55,097 bases of DNA from Evernia prunastri (lineage: Eukaryota > Ascomycota > Lecanoromycetes > Lecanorales > Parmeliaceae): positions 1-55,097 of the forward strand of contig NKYR01000189.1 of NCBI GenBank assembly GCA_003184365.1, in the 5' to 3' direction. A model generated the notes under the pieces. The model was given only the letters and a program-made list of their open reading frames with translations. It was not told where the DNA came from and did not search any database. A program made the translations under genes and the position numbers. Below, in pieces: positions 45,961 to 55,097 of the stretch; the stretch's first letter is position 1; each line of letters begins with the position of its first letter.

Positions 45961-48900
45961 TCAGTATATATAAAACAATAAGGTAGGGCTGAGCTAAAAA
46001 ACCTTGAATTTTTATGTGCAGCCAATGTAAACCTCCATCTGATTACGCTTTTAGGTATCGCGTGCTGAGTCAGCCCGCTAGCCCTCCCGAGCGTAGGAAC
46101 ATCAAAATTTGGGTGTAATATACTTGCAACTTCAATGCCTCTATGCCCTCAGTGCATGATACTTTCAGACTTTCGTGGATTATAGGCCTCAATCTGCGCT
46201 TTCCAACGATCCAAGAATCTTCTTATTTGACGCGCTATTGATTGAGTGATGTTTCATTGAAATAACTGCTATTCAAGCAGTGGCTTACTCAGAGTCTTGG
46301 CAAGAATATTTTGTTTATCCTACACGCGAATAATTGTTACACCATATTCCTTCACCACTCCGCCATGAACGCATTCGCCTTGGGTACTCCTCGCCCGATT
46401 GTTACTAAGCATTTCAGGTATCCTACAACCCTTCCTGCAGTTCCTTGACACTTCCCCTGACGTTTCTAGACGACCGTTGAGCGAATCTTCCTCCGTTGGC
46501 AATCGCGGTACACCACCACGCAGTACCACTCCCAATCGCGGCGGCAGACCTCCAACAAAGAAGGCCCGAACAGACTCATTGCCACCGAGTTCACCTCTTA
46601 CCTCTTCGNTAAAATAATATGATATTAATATAGCGAAAGCGTCGTTAGTAATTTAAAAATATTAACGAAAGCGTTTAATATACTTCGAATTTCTTTATAT
46701 ATAAAATCTATATAATCATCATCAGTATCATCATCAGTATATATAAAACAATAAGGTAGGGCTGAGCTAAAAAACCTTGAATTTTTATGTGCAGCCAATG
46801 TAAACCTCCATCTGATTACGCTTTTAGGTATCGCGTGCTGAGTCAGCCCGCTAGCCCTCCCGAGCGTAGGAACATCAAAATTTGGGTGTAATATACTTGC
46901 AACTTCAATGCCTCTATGCCCTCAGTGCATGATACTTTCAGACTTTCGTAGAGTATAGGCCTCAATCTGCGCTTTCCAACGATCCAAGAATCCTCTTATT
47001 TGACGCGCTATTGATTGAGTGATGTTTCATTGAAATAACTGCTATTCAAGCAGTGGCTTACTCAGAGTCTTGGCAAGAATACTTTGTTTATCCTACACGC
47101 GAATAATTGTTACACCATATTCCTTCACCACTCCGCCATGAACGCATTCGCCTTGGGTACTCCTCGCCCGATTGTTACTAAGCATTTCAGGTATCCTACA
47201 ACCCTTCCTGCAGTTCCTTGACACTTCCCCTGACGTTTCTAGACGACCGTTGAGCGAATCTTCCTCCGCTGGCAATTGCGGTACACCACCACGCAGTACC
47301 ACTCCCAATCGCGGCGGCAGACCTCCAACAAAGAAGGCCCGAACAGACTCATTGCCACCGAGTTCACCTCTTACCTCTTCGCAAGGCAGCAGTTCAGCCT
47401 CATTCGCCTCCTCGCCGCCCTCCTACCCCTCGCCCCTCGCGTCCCAGATCAGCTCCATTGCCTCCTTCCAAGACGCGTCAAATACTCCTGAACCGTCACA
47501 AGCACCTGCTGATGATCCACCTGCTTCAGATCCTCCAGAAGACCTCTTCGAAGACGTACCGGACGGTCTCTTTGACGACATAGACCTCTACGATGTACCA
47601 CCTACCCCTTCCCCCGACCCCTACGATGGCCCACCTCAGCCTCCAGAAAGACTGCAAGGATTCATCGCGCGACACCCCTACACGGCAGAGCCGGAGCGTT
47701 ATTATTTGGGCCCAATGGACAAGCCTTGCCCCAAATGTATGGCGCTGAGGTGGGAGGATGAGACAGAAGGATGGTGCTGTGACAAGGGCAAAACCGAAGT
47801 CAGTGCGCCTGAAACAACGCATGAGGACGATATTTATATCGATGAATTGAGCGAGGACTACGTTCAGNGCGGTACACCACCACGCAGTACCACTCCCAAT
47901 CGCGGCGGCAGACCTCCAACAAAGAAGGCCCGAACAGACTCATTGCCACCGAGTTCACCTCTTACCTCTTCGCAAGGCAGCAGTGCAGCCTCATTCGCCT
48001 CCTCGCCGCCCTCCTACCCCTCGCCCCTCGCGTCCCAGATCAGCTCCATTGCCTCCTCCCAAGACCCGTCAAATACTCCTGAACCGTCACAAGCACCTGC
48101 TGATGATCCACCTGCTTCAGATCCTCCAGAAGACCTCTTCGAAGACGTACCGGACGGTCTCTTTAACGACATAGACCTCTACGATGTACCAACTACCCCT
48201 TCCCCCGACCCCTACGATGGCCCACCTCAGCCTCCAGAAAGACTGCAAGGATTCATCGCGCGACACCCCTACACGGCAGAGCCGGAGCGTCATTATTTGG
48301 GCCCAATGGACAAGCCTTGCCCCAAATGTATGGCGCTGAGGTGGGAGAATGAGACAGAAGGATGGTGCTGTGACAAGGGCAAAACCGAAGTCAGTGCGCC
48401 TGAAACAACGCATGAGGACGATATTTATATCGATGAATTGAGCGAGGACTACGTTCAGTCTGAAACGAGTGCAAATGGGCCTGTTCATCCGGACGAAGAT
48501 GCAATCAACAAAATATTGCACTCTATCATGCCTGGAACCACCGCTCTTACTCCCGACTCCAAAGAATTCCGTCAGCATAGCGTTCAGTACAATGACGCTG
48601 CCTCCATGGCCTCACAGCAGGTCACGATCAATCATTCCGTCGCGCCTTACACGTGCAGGGTTCAGGGGGCGATTACCACTCACATGCCCGCATTGGCGCC
48701 TCCAGAGGGTGAAAGGTCGGTATTTGGGCAAATCTACATGATGGATAGCAGTCAGGAACAGGCTGCATATCGGTATTACCTTCTTCCGGCGATTTTTTCG
48801 ATATTGAGCTGACATGCATGTGATATCGCTAGGCATGGTTTTCATGAGCATACCAAGGAATCGCTGCATCGCAAAATTGCCAGGCACCTGAAGCAAATCA

Positions 48901-51425
48901 ATCCTTACATCGCAGCCCTCAAAACAATGAGCGAGAGGCTGGCTGACGATGACAACCTACGAGGCTATAGGCTACTCCATGAGAACCCCCGCCACCATGA
49001 TCCACGAACCTACAATCGCCCCACTTCGGACGAGGTCGCTGTCGCTTGGGAAGGCGATGCGGATGACCTCTTAGGCATGCCTGAGGCAAAGGATGTTCTG
49101 ATAGAGGCTAAANTTTGGGCCCAATGGACAAGCCTTGCCCCAAATGTATGGCGCTGAGGTGGGAGGATGAGACAGAAGGATGGTGCTGTGACAAGGGCAA
49201 AACCGAAGTCAGTGCGCCTGAAACAACGCATGAGGACGATATTTATATCGATGAATTGAGCGAGGACTACGTTCAGCCTGAAACGAGTGCAAATGGGCCT
49301 GTTCATCCGGACGAGGATGCAATCAACAAAATATTGCACTCTATCATGCCTGGAACCACCGCTCTTACTCCCGACTCCAAAGAATTCCGTCAGCATAGCG
49401 TTCAGTACAATAACGCTGCCTCCATGGCCTCACAGCAGGTCACGATCAATCATTCCGTCGCGCCTTACACGTGCAGGGTTCAGGGGGCGATTACCACTCA
49501 CATGCCCGCATTGGCGCCTCCAGAGGGTGAAAGGTCGGTATTTGGGCAAATCTACATGATGGATAGCAGTCAGGAACAGGCTGCATATCGGTATTACCTT
49601 CTTCCGGCGATTTTTTCGATATTGAGCTGACATGCATGTGATATCGCTAGACATGGTTTTCATGAGCATACCAAGGAATCGCTGCATCGCAAAATTGCCA
49701 GGCACCTGAAGCAAATCAATCCTTACATCGCAGCCCTCAAAACAATGAGCGAGAGGCTGGCTGACGATGACAACCTACGAGGCTATAGGCTACTCCATGA
49801 GAACCCCCGCCACCATGATCCACGAACCTACAATCGCCCCACTTCGGACGAGGTCGCTGTCGCTTGGGAAGGCGATGCGGATGACCTCTTAGGCATGCCT
49901 GAGGCAAAGGATGTTCTGATAGAGGCTAAAAGTGGTGAGAGGCACAAAGTACCGTACTGGCACCCCGCTTNTCCCGACTCCAAAGAATTCCGTCAGCATA
50001 GCGTTCAGTACAATAACGCTGCCTCCATGGCCTCACAGCAGGTCACGATCAATCATTCCGTCGCGCCTTACACGTGCAGGGTTCAGGGGGCGATTACCAC
50101 TCACATGCCCGCGTTGGCGCCTCCAGAGGGTGAAAGGTCGGTATTTGGGCAAATCTACATGATGGATAGCAGTCAGGAACAGGCTGCATATCGGTATTAC
50201 CTTCTTCCGGCGATTTTTTCGATATTGAGCTGACATGCATGTGATATCGCTAGGCATGGTTTTCATGAGCATACTAAGGAATCGCTGCATCGCAAAATTG
50301 CTAGGCACCTGAAGCAAATCAATCCTTACATCGCAGCCCTCAAAACAATGAGCGAGAGGCTGGCTGACGATGACAACCTACGAGGCTATAGGCTACTCCA
50401 TGAGAACCCCCGCCACCATGATCCACGAACCTACAATCGCCCCACTTCGGACGAGGTCGCTGTAGCTTGGGAAGGCGATGCGGATGACCTCTTAGGCATG
50501 CCTGAGGCAAAGGATGTTCTGATAGAGGCTAAAAGTGGTGAGAGGCACAAAGTACCGTACTGGCACCCCGCTTATATGCCCTTGCGTTATCCTCTCATCT
50601 TTCCATATGGCGAACCCTCATGGCATAATGCCATTCCGAATGCAGGTGGTACTTACACTTTCGGTGACAGCCTTCATGCCTCGCGGAGCAGACCTGGACA
50701 AGCCCCTCGACGAATCGCACGACCTACCGGCCGAGGTGGCTGCAAACGAGTGACCCAAGCCTCATTCTACAGGTATGTAATGCGTACATTCCTTCCAGCC
50801 GGCTGCATCGTTAAAATTCCATAGATATTGGATGCAAATTCGCCCCCGCAAGTTCAGCCGGGTACTCCATTGCGGACGATTGCTGCAGCACTTCGTTTGC
50901 GATGCATATGTGGCTGTTGAGAGCAACAACCTTCATTGGTATAAGGTGAATCAGAAGACCGTTCGTGCTGACACGTACCAAGCGGTCGTCGATGCTCAGG
51001 CTGGCGGCGCCACTACAGNTATTTGTCGGCCAAATATGATGCTCACATCAATGTAGAGATTTGCGCTAACGGCAAGGCATGCAAATATATCTTCAAGTAC
51101 GTCCACAAGGGCAGCGACCGGGCCAGTCTTCAAGCTATTGTGGCTACAAAGGATCTACCGAGGAAGCAGCCGAATCGGCCGGCGAGGTGTATTAAGAATA
51201 AGGTGATCAAGCAAGTTCTTCTACCGGCAGCGAGTTCATAGTGGTGGAAGAAGGCGAATATTGCATGGGAGGCAAACATCGCATAGTAGGCACATAGGCA
51301 AATAGGCAAAAATCGCATAGTAGGCATTGCAGGCGATTGCCGCATAGATCGCAATCAGAGTCTGATTTCATAGGGCTGACTGCATTTCGGTGTAGCGCCA
51401 TGAATTAAATTCATGGGCCTATACT
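45961..51425 (+). mobile_element. Unmutated Helitron, composite of several copies, internally deleted
   Basis: The element starts TCAGTATATATAAAACAATA and ends with the hairpin catgaattaaattcatg followed by ggcctatact (51398-51425). It encodes the N-terminal Helitron-type Rep region (see the pseudogene entry) and then passes to the 3' end with no helicase. Single Ns at 46609, 47868, 49113, 49971 and 51019 join overlapping pieces. Each piece restarts 590-820 bp back in sequence already given, with about 1% mostly transitional differences. The true element is therefore shorter than the span, and at least two to four genomic copies are represented. The base composition is normal, so it has escaped RIP. 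Confidence 0.75.
47172..51240 (+). pseudogene. Helitron Rep/helicase-like protein, N-terminal part, broken
   Basis: The reading begins with a Ser/Pro-rich region, an acidic block (DLFEDVPDGLFDDIDLYDV) and a zinc-like cluster, CPKCMALRWEDETEGWCC. It continues with QINPYIAALKTMSERL, VPYWHPAYMPLRYPLIFPYG, YWMQIRPRKFSRVLHCGRLL, VRADTYQAVVDAQ and finally YDAHINVEICANGKACKYIF with YVHKGSDRASLQ. This order matches the Helitron helicase-like N domain that precedes the HUH Rep. The HUH motif and the whole helicase are absent: the N at 51019 falls there, and after 51150 the sequence goes to the 3' end. An in-frame TGA (48810-48812, repeated in the other pieces) and a frame change near 50800 break the ORF. 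The product cannot be a working transposase. Confidence 0.75.
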
Positions 51426-52066
51426 TGTATATATATATATACTCTACTAAGTTCACATTGCTACACAACCCTAGCCTGGCTTCTATACTTCTATTATATA
51501 AGCCAGTCTAACATCAGCTTTCCGTTAGCGCTCTACGCTCTAACAAGTAATACTAAATCTATTGCTTTGAATTTCGCTTAAATAATTTTCGATGTAAAGA
51601 TCTTTTCTCGTATCTTCGTGTAGAAATTAATAAAGATATCTTTGTTGATAGAATTAATTTCTGTCTTAGTCTCTCGATTAATAAGATTATCGTATATCTT
51701 TTGAAGAGATTTAAATATAATAACATTCAGAGATTATATGTTAGGAGTAGGTGTTGACCAAGATTCTATTGATGAGGAAGGAACTTGCTATCTCTAGGAA
51801 CTATGGTACATATAGTGGGAGAGTGTGCCAAGACCCTAGCCCATAGGGCTACTTGCCAAGTGCCTGCTTGACACACTCGTAATAATTTTAACGAGAAGAG
51901 TGTTTTAATAAATATAATTATAACGATTAGAATTATTAGTTAAATTAAAGATAAGCGTCGTTTCAAAATTTAGTTAGACAATCGCGAATTAATTATAATT
52001 ATTAAAGATATAAATAGTAAAGATTGAAGTATTTTATCGACTTTAATATTTAAAGACAAGTATTAA
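51426..52066. repeat. AT-rich block between the Helitron and the gypsy LTR
   Basis: This RIP-like AT-rich DNA contains one GC-balanced insert at about 51739-51890 (from TGTTAGGAGTAGG to gcttgacacac) that may be an LTR fragment of another family. No gene is present. Confidence 0.55.
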
Positions 52067-52397
52067 TGTAAGGGCCATGAGGTCTCTAGGCATGAGGCGG
52101 CCTGTCAGAAGTCCAGGAATCCAACATACATCTAGGCCAGATCCGGGAGACTATCCCTCTGGTGCAGCTGTGCGGCTATAGCAGTCGCATAGTAAGTTTG
52201 CTTGGCATGGGGGTGCACTCTCCCCTGCTAAATATGCTGCCTCTGAGGATTCCCACTTGGGTTCCTCAGGATTCAGTCTATCTAGTAACAAATGTACGAG
52301 TTGCTCAGTCACGCATGCCTAGACCCCGTTACATTTCTGAATCCTTCAACTCTCGCTATCATCGACACGATAGTAAGGGGGGCGTGCCCGTCTGACA
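52067..52397 (+). repeat. Ty3/gypsy LTR, copy 1 (331 bp)
   Basis: This runs from TGTAAGGGCC to CGTCTGACA with TG...CA ends. It is followed by acaaactatcactctgtgac, the presumed primer-binding/leader region. It is about 99% identical to 52652-52982 (three differences seen). A short leader continues to the N at 52461. Confidence 0.85.
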
Positions 52398-52461
52398 ACA
52401 AACTATCACTCTGTGACTCTCCTCGTCACTACCTACCTACCAATTGACGCCGGCGTCGAGN

Positions 52462-52651
52462 TTCGAACGATGTCGATCCGACTGATTGACCCGGACTCTG
52501 AATCGGATGGATTTCAATTACTTGACGTTTGTCTGATGTTTGCTGACGCATTGTGGCATGGCTGCAATGGGGTATCGGTATTCGACATGCTGTTGTTCTT
52601 TTTTCAGGCTTGCTATCTCACAGGAGCTCGTCTTGGAAAAGGGGGGATAAT
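52462..52651 (+). mobile_element. 3' end of gypsy internal region with polypurine tract
   Basis: After the N at 52461 about 190 bp leads to ggaaaaggggggataat directly before the second LTR. A purine run immediately 5' of an LTR is the plus-strand primer site (PPT). The preceding sequence would be the extreme 3' end of pol or its UTR. Confidence 0.75.
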
Positions 52652-52982
52652 TGTAAGGGCCATGAGGTCTCTAGGCATGAGGCGGCCTGTCAGAAGTCCA
52701 GGAATCCAACATACATCTAGGCCAGATCCGGGAGACTATCCCTCTGGTGCAGCTGTGCGGCTATAGCAGTCGCATAGTAAGTTTGCTTGGCATGGGGGTG
52801 CACTCTCCCCTGTTAAATATGCTGCCTCTGAGGATTCCCACTTGGGTTCCTCAGGATTCAGTCTATCTAGTAACCAATATACGAGTTGCTCAGTCACGCA
52901 TGCCTAGACCCCGTTACATTTCTGAATCCTTCAACTCTCGCTATCATCGACACGATAGTAAGGGGGGCGTGCCCGTCTGACA
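52652..52982 (+). repeat. Ty3/gypsy LTR, copy 2 (331 bp)
   Basis: This LTR has a PPT on its left, as a 3' LTR should, and the leader acaaactatcactctgtgac on its right, as a 5' LTR should. The N at 53011 follows in the leader, after which gag begins. Confidence 0.85.
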
Positions 52983-53080
52983 ACAAACTATCACTCTGTG
53001 ACTCTCCTCGNAACCCCAGTGACAGCACTCTCGGAGAGACCGCTGGATCTGATATCGTCGAACCAGTCGATACACGAACA

Positions 53081-54094
53081 ATGCAGGTGGATGCCGAAGA
53101 ATACGCAGCATTCCAGGCCTATCGAGCCCGTCGACGACAGGCGTCGCTGAGCTTCGAGACACAAGGGACGGCAAAGAGACTCACTCCCAGTCTTAAAACA
53201 AAAGACCCGAAACCATACAAGGGCGAGACTCCGGAGGAACTGGACGACTTTCTATACGAATGCGAGCGACAGTTCGATGCTAAGGGCTTCACGACTGAAG
53301 AAGACCGCGAAGGCGAGACGCCAGCGGATCGAGTGCATCAGAAGGAAGACACAAAGAAGAAAGTTGCATACGCTACAGGCTTTCTCGAGGAAAGAGCTAA
53401 GACTGACTGGAAGTCTTGGTTGCTGCAGTTCCCATTAGGAGCTGATTCGTGGACGCATTTTAAGACATTGCTACGCGAGTTCCTCGAAGGGGACAAAGAA
53501 GAAGCATATGCGGAAGGCAGTCAGAAATTGACAAATGCTAGACAGCGAAAGGGTGACTCCGTCAATGAATACTATGACTACACTTACAAGCTGCACATTC
53601 GTCTTAGGGCCCTAGATAAGGAACGATCATTCACCGATCAACAGTTCTTCGACTACTTCCGAGCACGACTACTTCAGGAATACAGGACAAAGCTAGACGA
53701 GCTGATTCCTGGGCCAAAGACCATGCATGAATTATTGCACCAAGTTCACCGTTATGAGAAGACGGCAAGAACTCACGCACAGAAGGATGGACATAAAGAT
53801 AAGTCTCGTTCTGAGGGGTCTACCAAACCCCAAGACTCGAAGAAGGATAACAAGTCCGGTCGAGCAGCAAATCACGATCAAAAGAAGAATCGTGATGATA
53901 ACAAGGACTTAAGCACTAAAGCTCCCTTCGTTATGTGGAAAGACAAACTGTCTGACGATGTTCGAGACCGCCGCTGGAAAGATCAGGCGTGTTTCAAATG
54001 TGGTTTGCCTAGACATAAGACTCGTGACTGCACAGCTAAGGATCAAACATTGCATGACTCACAAGCAATGCTCGAAGCGGCAAAAAACAAGTAG
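53081..54094 (+). CDS. gag: Ty3/gypsy Gag with CCHC zinc knuckle
   Basis: An ATG at 53081 gives 337 aa; the frame is open upstream to the N at 53011, but this is the first in-frame Met after it. The middle is the retrotransposon gag (capsid) fold: KPYKGETPEELDDFLYECE, a W-containing helix (DSWTHFKTLLREFL) and NEYYDYTYKLHIRLRAL. A Lys/Asp-rich linker precedes a nucleocapsid knuckle CFKCGLPRHKTRDC (CX2CX4HX4C). Gag packages element RNA in cytoplasmic particles. The stop TAG at 54092 is preceded by an A AAA AAC heptamer (54082-54088) in the proper register for a -1 shift into pol. No stops or RIP signs are seen. Confidence 0.9.
   Translation: MQVDAEEYAAFQAYRARRRQASLSFETQGTAKRLTPSLKTKDPKPYKGETPEELDDFLYECERQFDAKGFTTEEDREGETPADRVHQKEDTKKKVAYATGFLEERAKTDWKSWLLQFPLGADSWTHFKTLLREFLEGDKEEAYAEGSQKLTNARQRKGDSVNEYYDYTYKLHIRLRALDKERSFTDQQFFDYFRARLLQEYRTKLDELIPGPKTMHELLHQVHRYEKTARTHAQKDGHKDKSRSEGSTKPQDSKKDNKSGRAANHDQKKNRDDNKDLSTKAPFVMWKDKLSDDVRDRRWKDQACFKCGLPRHKTRDCTAKDQTLHDSQAMLEAAKNK
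54082..54088 (+). promoter_or_regulatory. Predicted -1 ribosomal frameshift site, A AAA AAC
   Basis: In gag phase the codons are GCA AAA AAC AAG TAG. The heptamer A AAA AAC is a canonical slippery sequence, four bases before the TAG codon. After a -1 slip the next codon is CAA at 54088, exactly the frame of pol, which is open through and beyond this point. I have not shown a downstream pseudoknot or stem. Confidence 0.75.
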
Positions 54095-55097
54095 GCACAG
54101 TAATGGCTCCGACCGCTGTGCCACTACGAGGGGCAACTATCACTACCCATTTCGTTGACGAATCCGAGCCAATGGATATCTCGTCGAACGAGGCTAGTCT
54201 GACTCGAATTTTCGAATCGAACTCCGAGTCGGATATCGAATCGAACCCACCGCCAGCTGTCAAAGCAGAGCCCATTGTCGATGTAAGGGTGTGGGCGGCC
54301 AAGGTTCATGCTGTGACTCAGCGGATCAAAGAACTGTCGAAAATGGATAGTATCTTCATCAAGAATACCCTAGTGCTGAACGCCAGGGGTAAGACCAAGT
54401 CCTTTAGTGCGCTGGCTGACAGTGGTGCTGAAGTGAACATCATCAATCGTGTAACCGCTCAAAAGATGGGCTTGCCGATTCTCAATACGAACATCGGACT
54501 TAGTGCTATCTATGGCGAGGCAGTTAAGACCTACGGGATGCATTATATCGAATTTCAGCAGGAGGACCAACAAGGTCGAGTTCGCTACTTTCAGGACACC
54601 TTCCTCGCTGCAGACATCAACACTCGAATGATTCTTGGCATGCCATGGCTGACCATGGCGAACCCCAATATCGATTGGTCTAAGAGATCGTTCCAGTGGA
54701 GGACATACACTGCAGCAGTGGCTCTTACGACCACTTGCCGAGTGGATGTCATCGATCCAAAGGAGTTTGCTAAGCTGGCCCTTGATAAAGAAGCACACTG
54801 TTTTGTAATACATGCGCGTCAAGTGACCACCGCTAATGAGCCTCCTATCCATAGGGATCGTCAGCAACACATCGCTCAGGCAAATAATGTTGTCACTGAG
54901 GCTGTGGAGCTACCGTCGAAGTACAGCGAGTACTCTGATGTCTTTTCGGACAGTGGTGCTGCCGAGCTACCAGAGCATGGACCTGCAGACCACGCCATCG
55001 ACCTCATGGATGAGCGACAGCCGCCCCACGGTCCAATCTACAACCTGAACGAGGTAGAGCTCGAGACCCTACGAGGGTACATCGAGAGTAACCTTGC
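54088..55097 (+). CDS. pol: Ty3/gypsy Pol, protease and start of reverse transcriptase (runs off window)
   Basis: The frame is open from the slippery site to the window end, with a first Met at 54103. A spacer of about 100 residues precedes a retroviral-type aspartic protease: SALADSGAEVNIINRVTA, where the active site DSG replaces the common DTG/DSG, and MILGMPWLTMANPNIDW, the flap-distal ILG block. A linker then leads to LPEHGPADHAIDLMDERQPP and YNLNEVELETLRGYI, the start of the gypsy RT. RT, RNase H and integrase lie beyond the window. It is expressed presumably as a Gag-Pol fusion. There are no stops, so the element may be recently active. Confidence 0.9.

Larger units (their letters stand above)
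34761..53011. other. Single-N assembly joins
   Basis: Single Ns are at 34761, 35295, 35399, 35969, 46609, 47868, 49113, 49971, 51019, 52461 and 53011; longer gaps are N10 at 11521-11530 and N6 at 33371-33376. Most single Ns are followed by sequence that restarts inside what precedes them. They mark joins between contigs ending in the same repeat and should not be read as real tandem structure. Confidence 0.9.

Noticed and set aside
47526..48578. Minus-strand frames of 98-153 codons over the Helitron
   Set aside because: They are shadows of the plus-strand Helitron reading, repeated with each composite segment.
1..55097. tRNA and rRNA genes
   Set aside because: I looked for GGTTCRANNC-type B boxes and cloverleaf patterns near candidate sites (for example 21010 and 25577) and found none that fold convincingly by eye; tRNAscan-SE would be decisive.

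Overview
The window reads as a piece of a filamentous ascomycete genome, probably a leotiomycete-like Pezizomycotina (the class is my inference). Spliced genes with short GT-AG introns of about 50-75 nt in GC-balanced DNA are separated from long, extremely AT-rich blocks with the look of repeat-induced point mutation (RIP), and (CCCTAA)n telomere-type repeats are present.

Left part (about 1-25,600, gene-bearing). In order: a seven-exon fungal rhodopsin-like integral membrane protein (598-2288, +); an unrecognised protein with a SWIM-like Cys cluster (about 3039-3728, +); a TauD/TfdA dioxygenase pseudogene (6050-6431, +); a broken DNase I/AP-endonuclease-like (EEP) gene (6704-7905, +); a decayed glycine-zipper membrane or secreted protein gene (9099-10688, +) that ends at a pair of inverted LTR-like sequences (10689-11591); RPF2 (12416-13527, +); an Msy1/MscS-type EF-hand mechanosensitive channel with an apparent 1-nt frameshift (14549-17514, +); EMC3 (17832-18850, -) divergent from the signal peptidase subunit SPC2 (19169-19964, +); and a type II membrane glycosyltransferase-like protein (21925-23615, +). 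EMC3 and SPC2 both act in ER membrane-protein biogenesis and share a 318-bp intergenic region.

Right part (about 25,620-55,097, transposon-bearing). AT-rich RIP blocks (about 25,620-34,005; 36,855-45,960; 51,430-52,066) hold decayed elements. One is clearly legible as a Ty1/copia reverse transcriptase (about 37,375-38,400). A Helitron family occurs at several stages of decay: a 410-bp short derivative (26,709-27,118, -), a heavily mutated copy (from 28,392), an intermediate copy (from 32,812) and an unmutated composite (45,961-51,425). Set between these blocks are unmutated transposon sequences: the 3' part of a LINE-type element (34,009-36,854) interrupted by about 24 telomeric repeats (35,400-35,546), the Helitron, and the start of a Ty3/gypsy element (LTRs, gag, a canonical -1 slippery heptamer, start of pol) that runs off the right end.

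Assembly caution. Eleven single-N joins plus N6 and N10 gaps occur. Several joins restart inside sequence already present a few hundred bases upstream, with about 1% differences. The transposon part is therefore stitched from different genomic copies, and the internal telomere tract may be a real chromosome end joined in by mistake. No CRISPR, operon or prokaryotic feature is present, and I found no tRNA or rRNA gene by eye.
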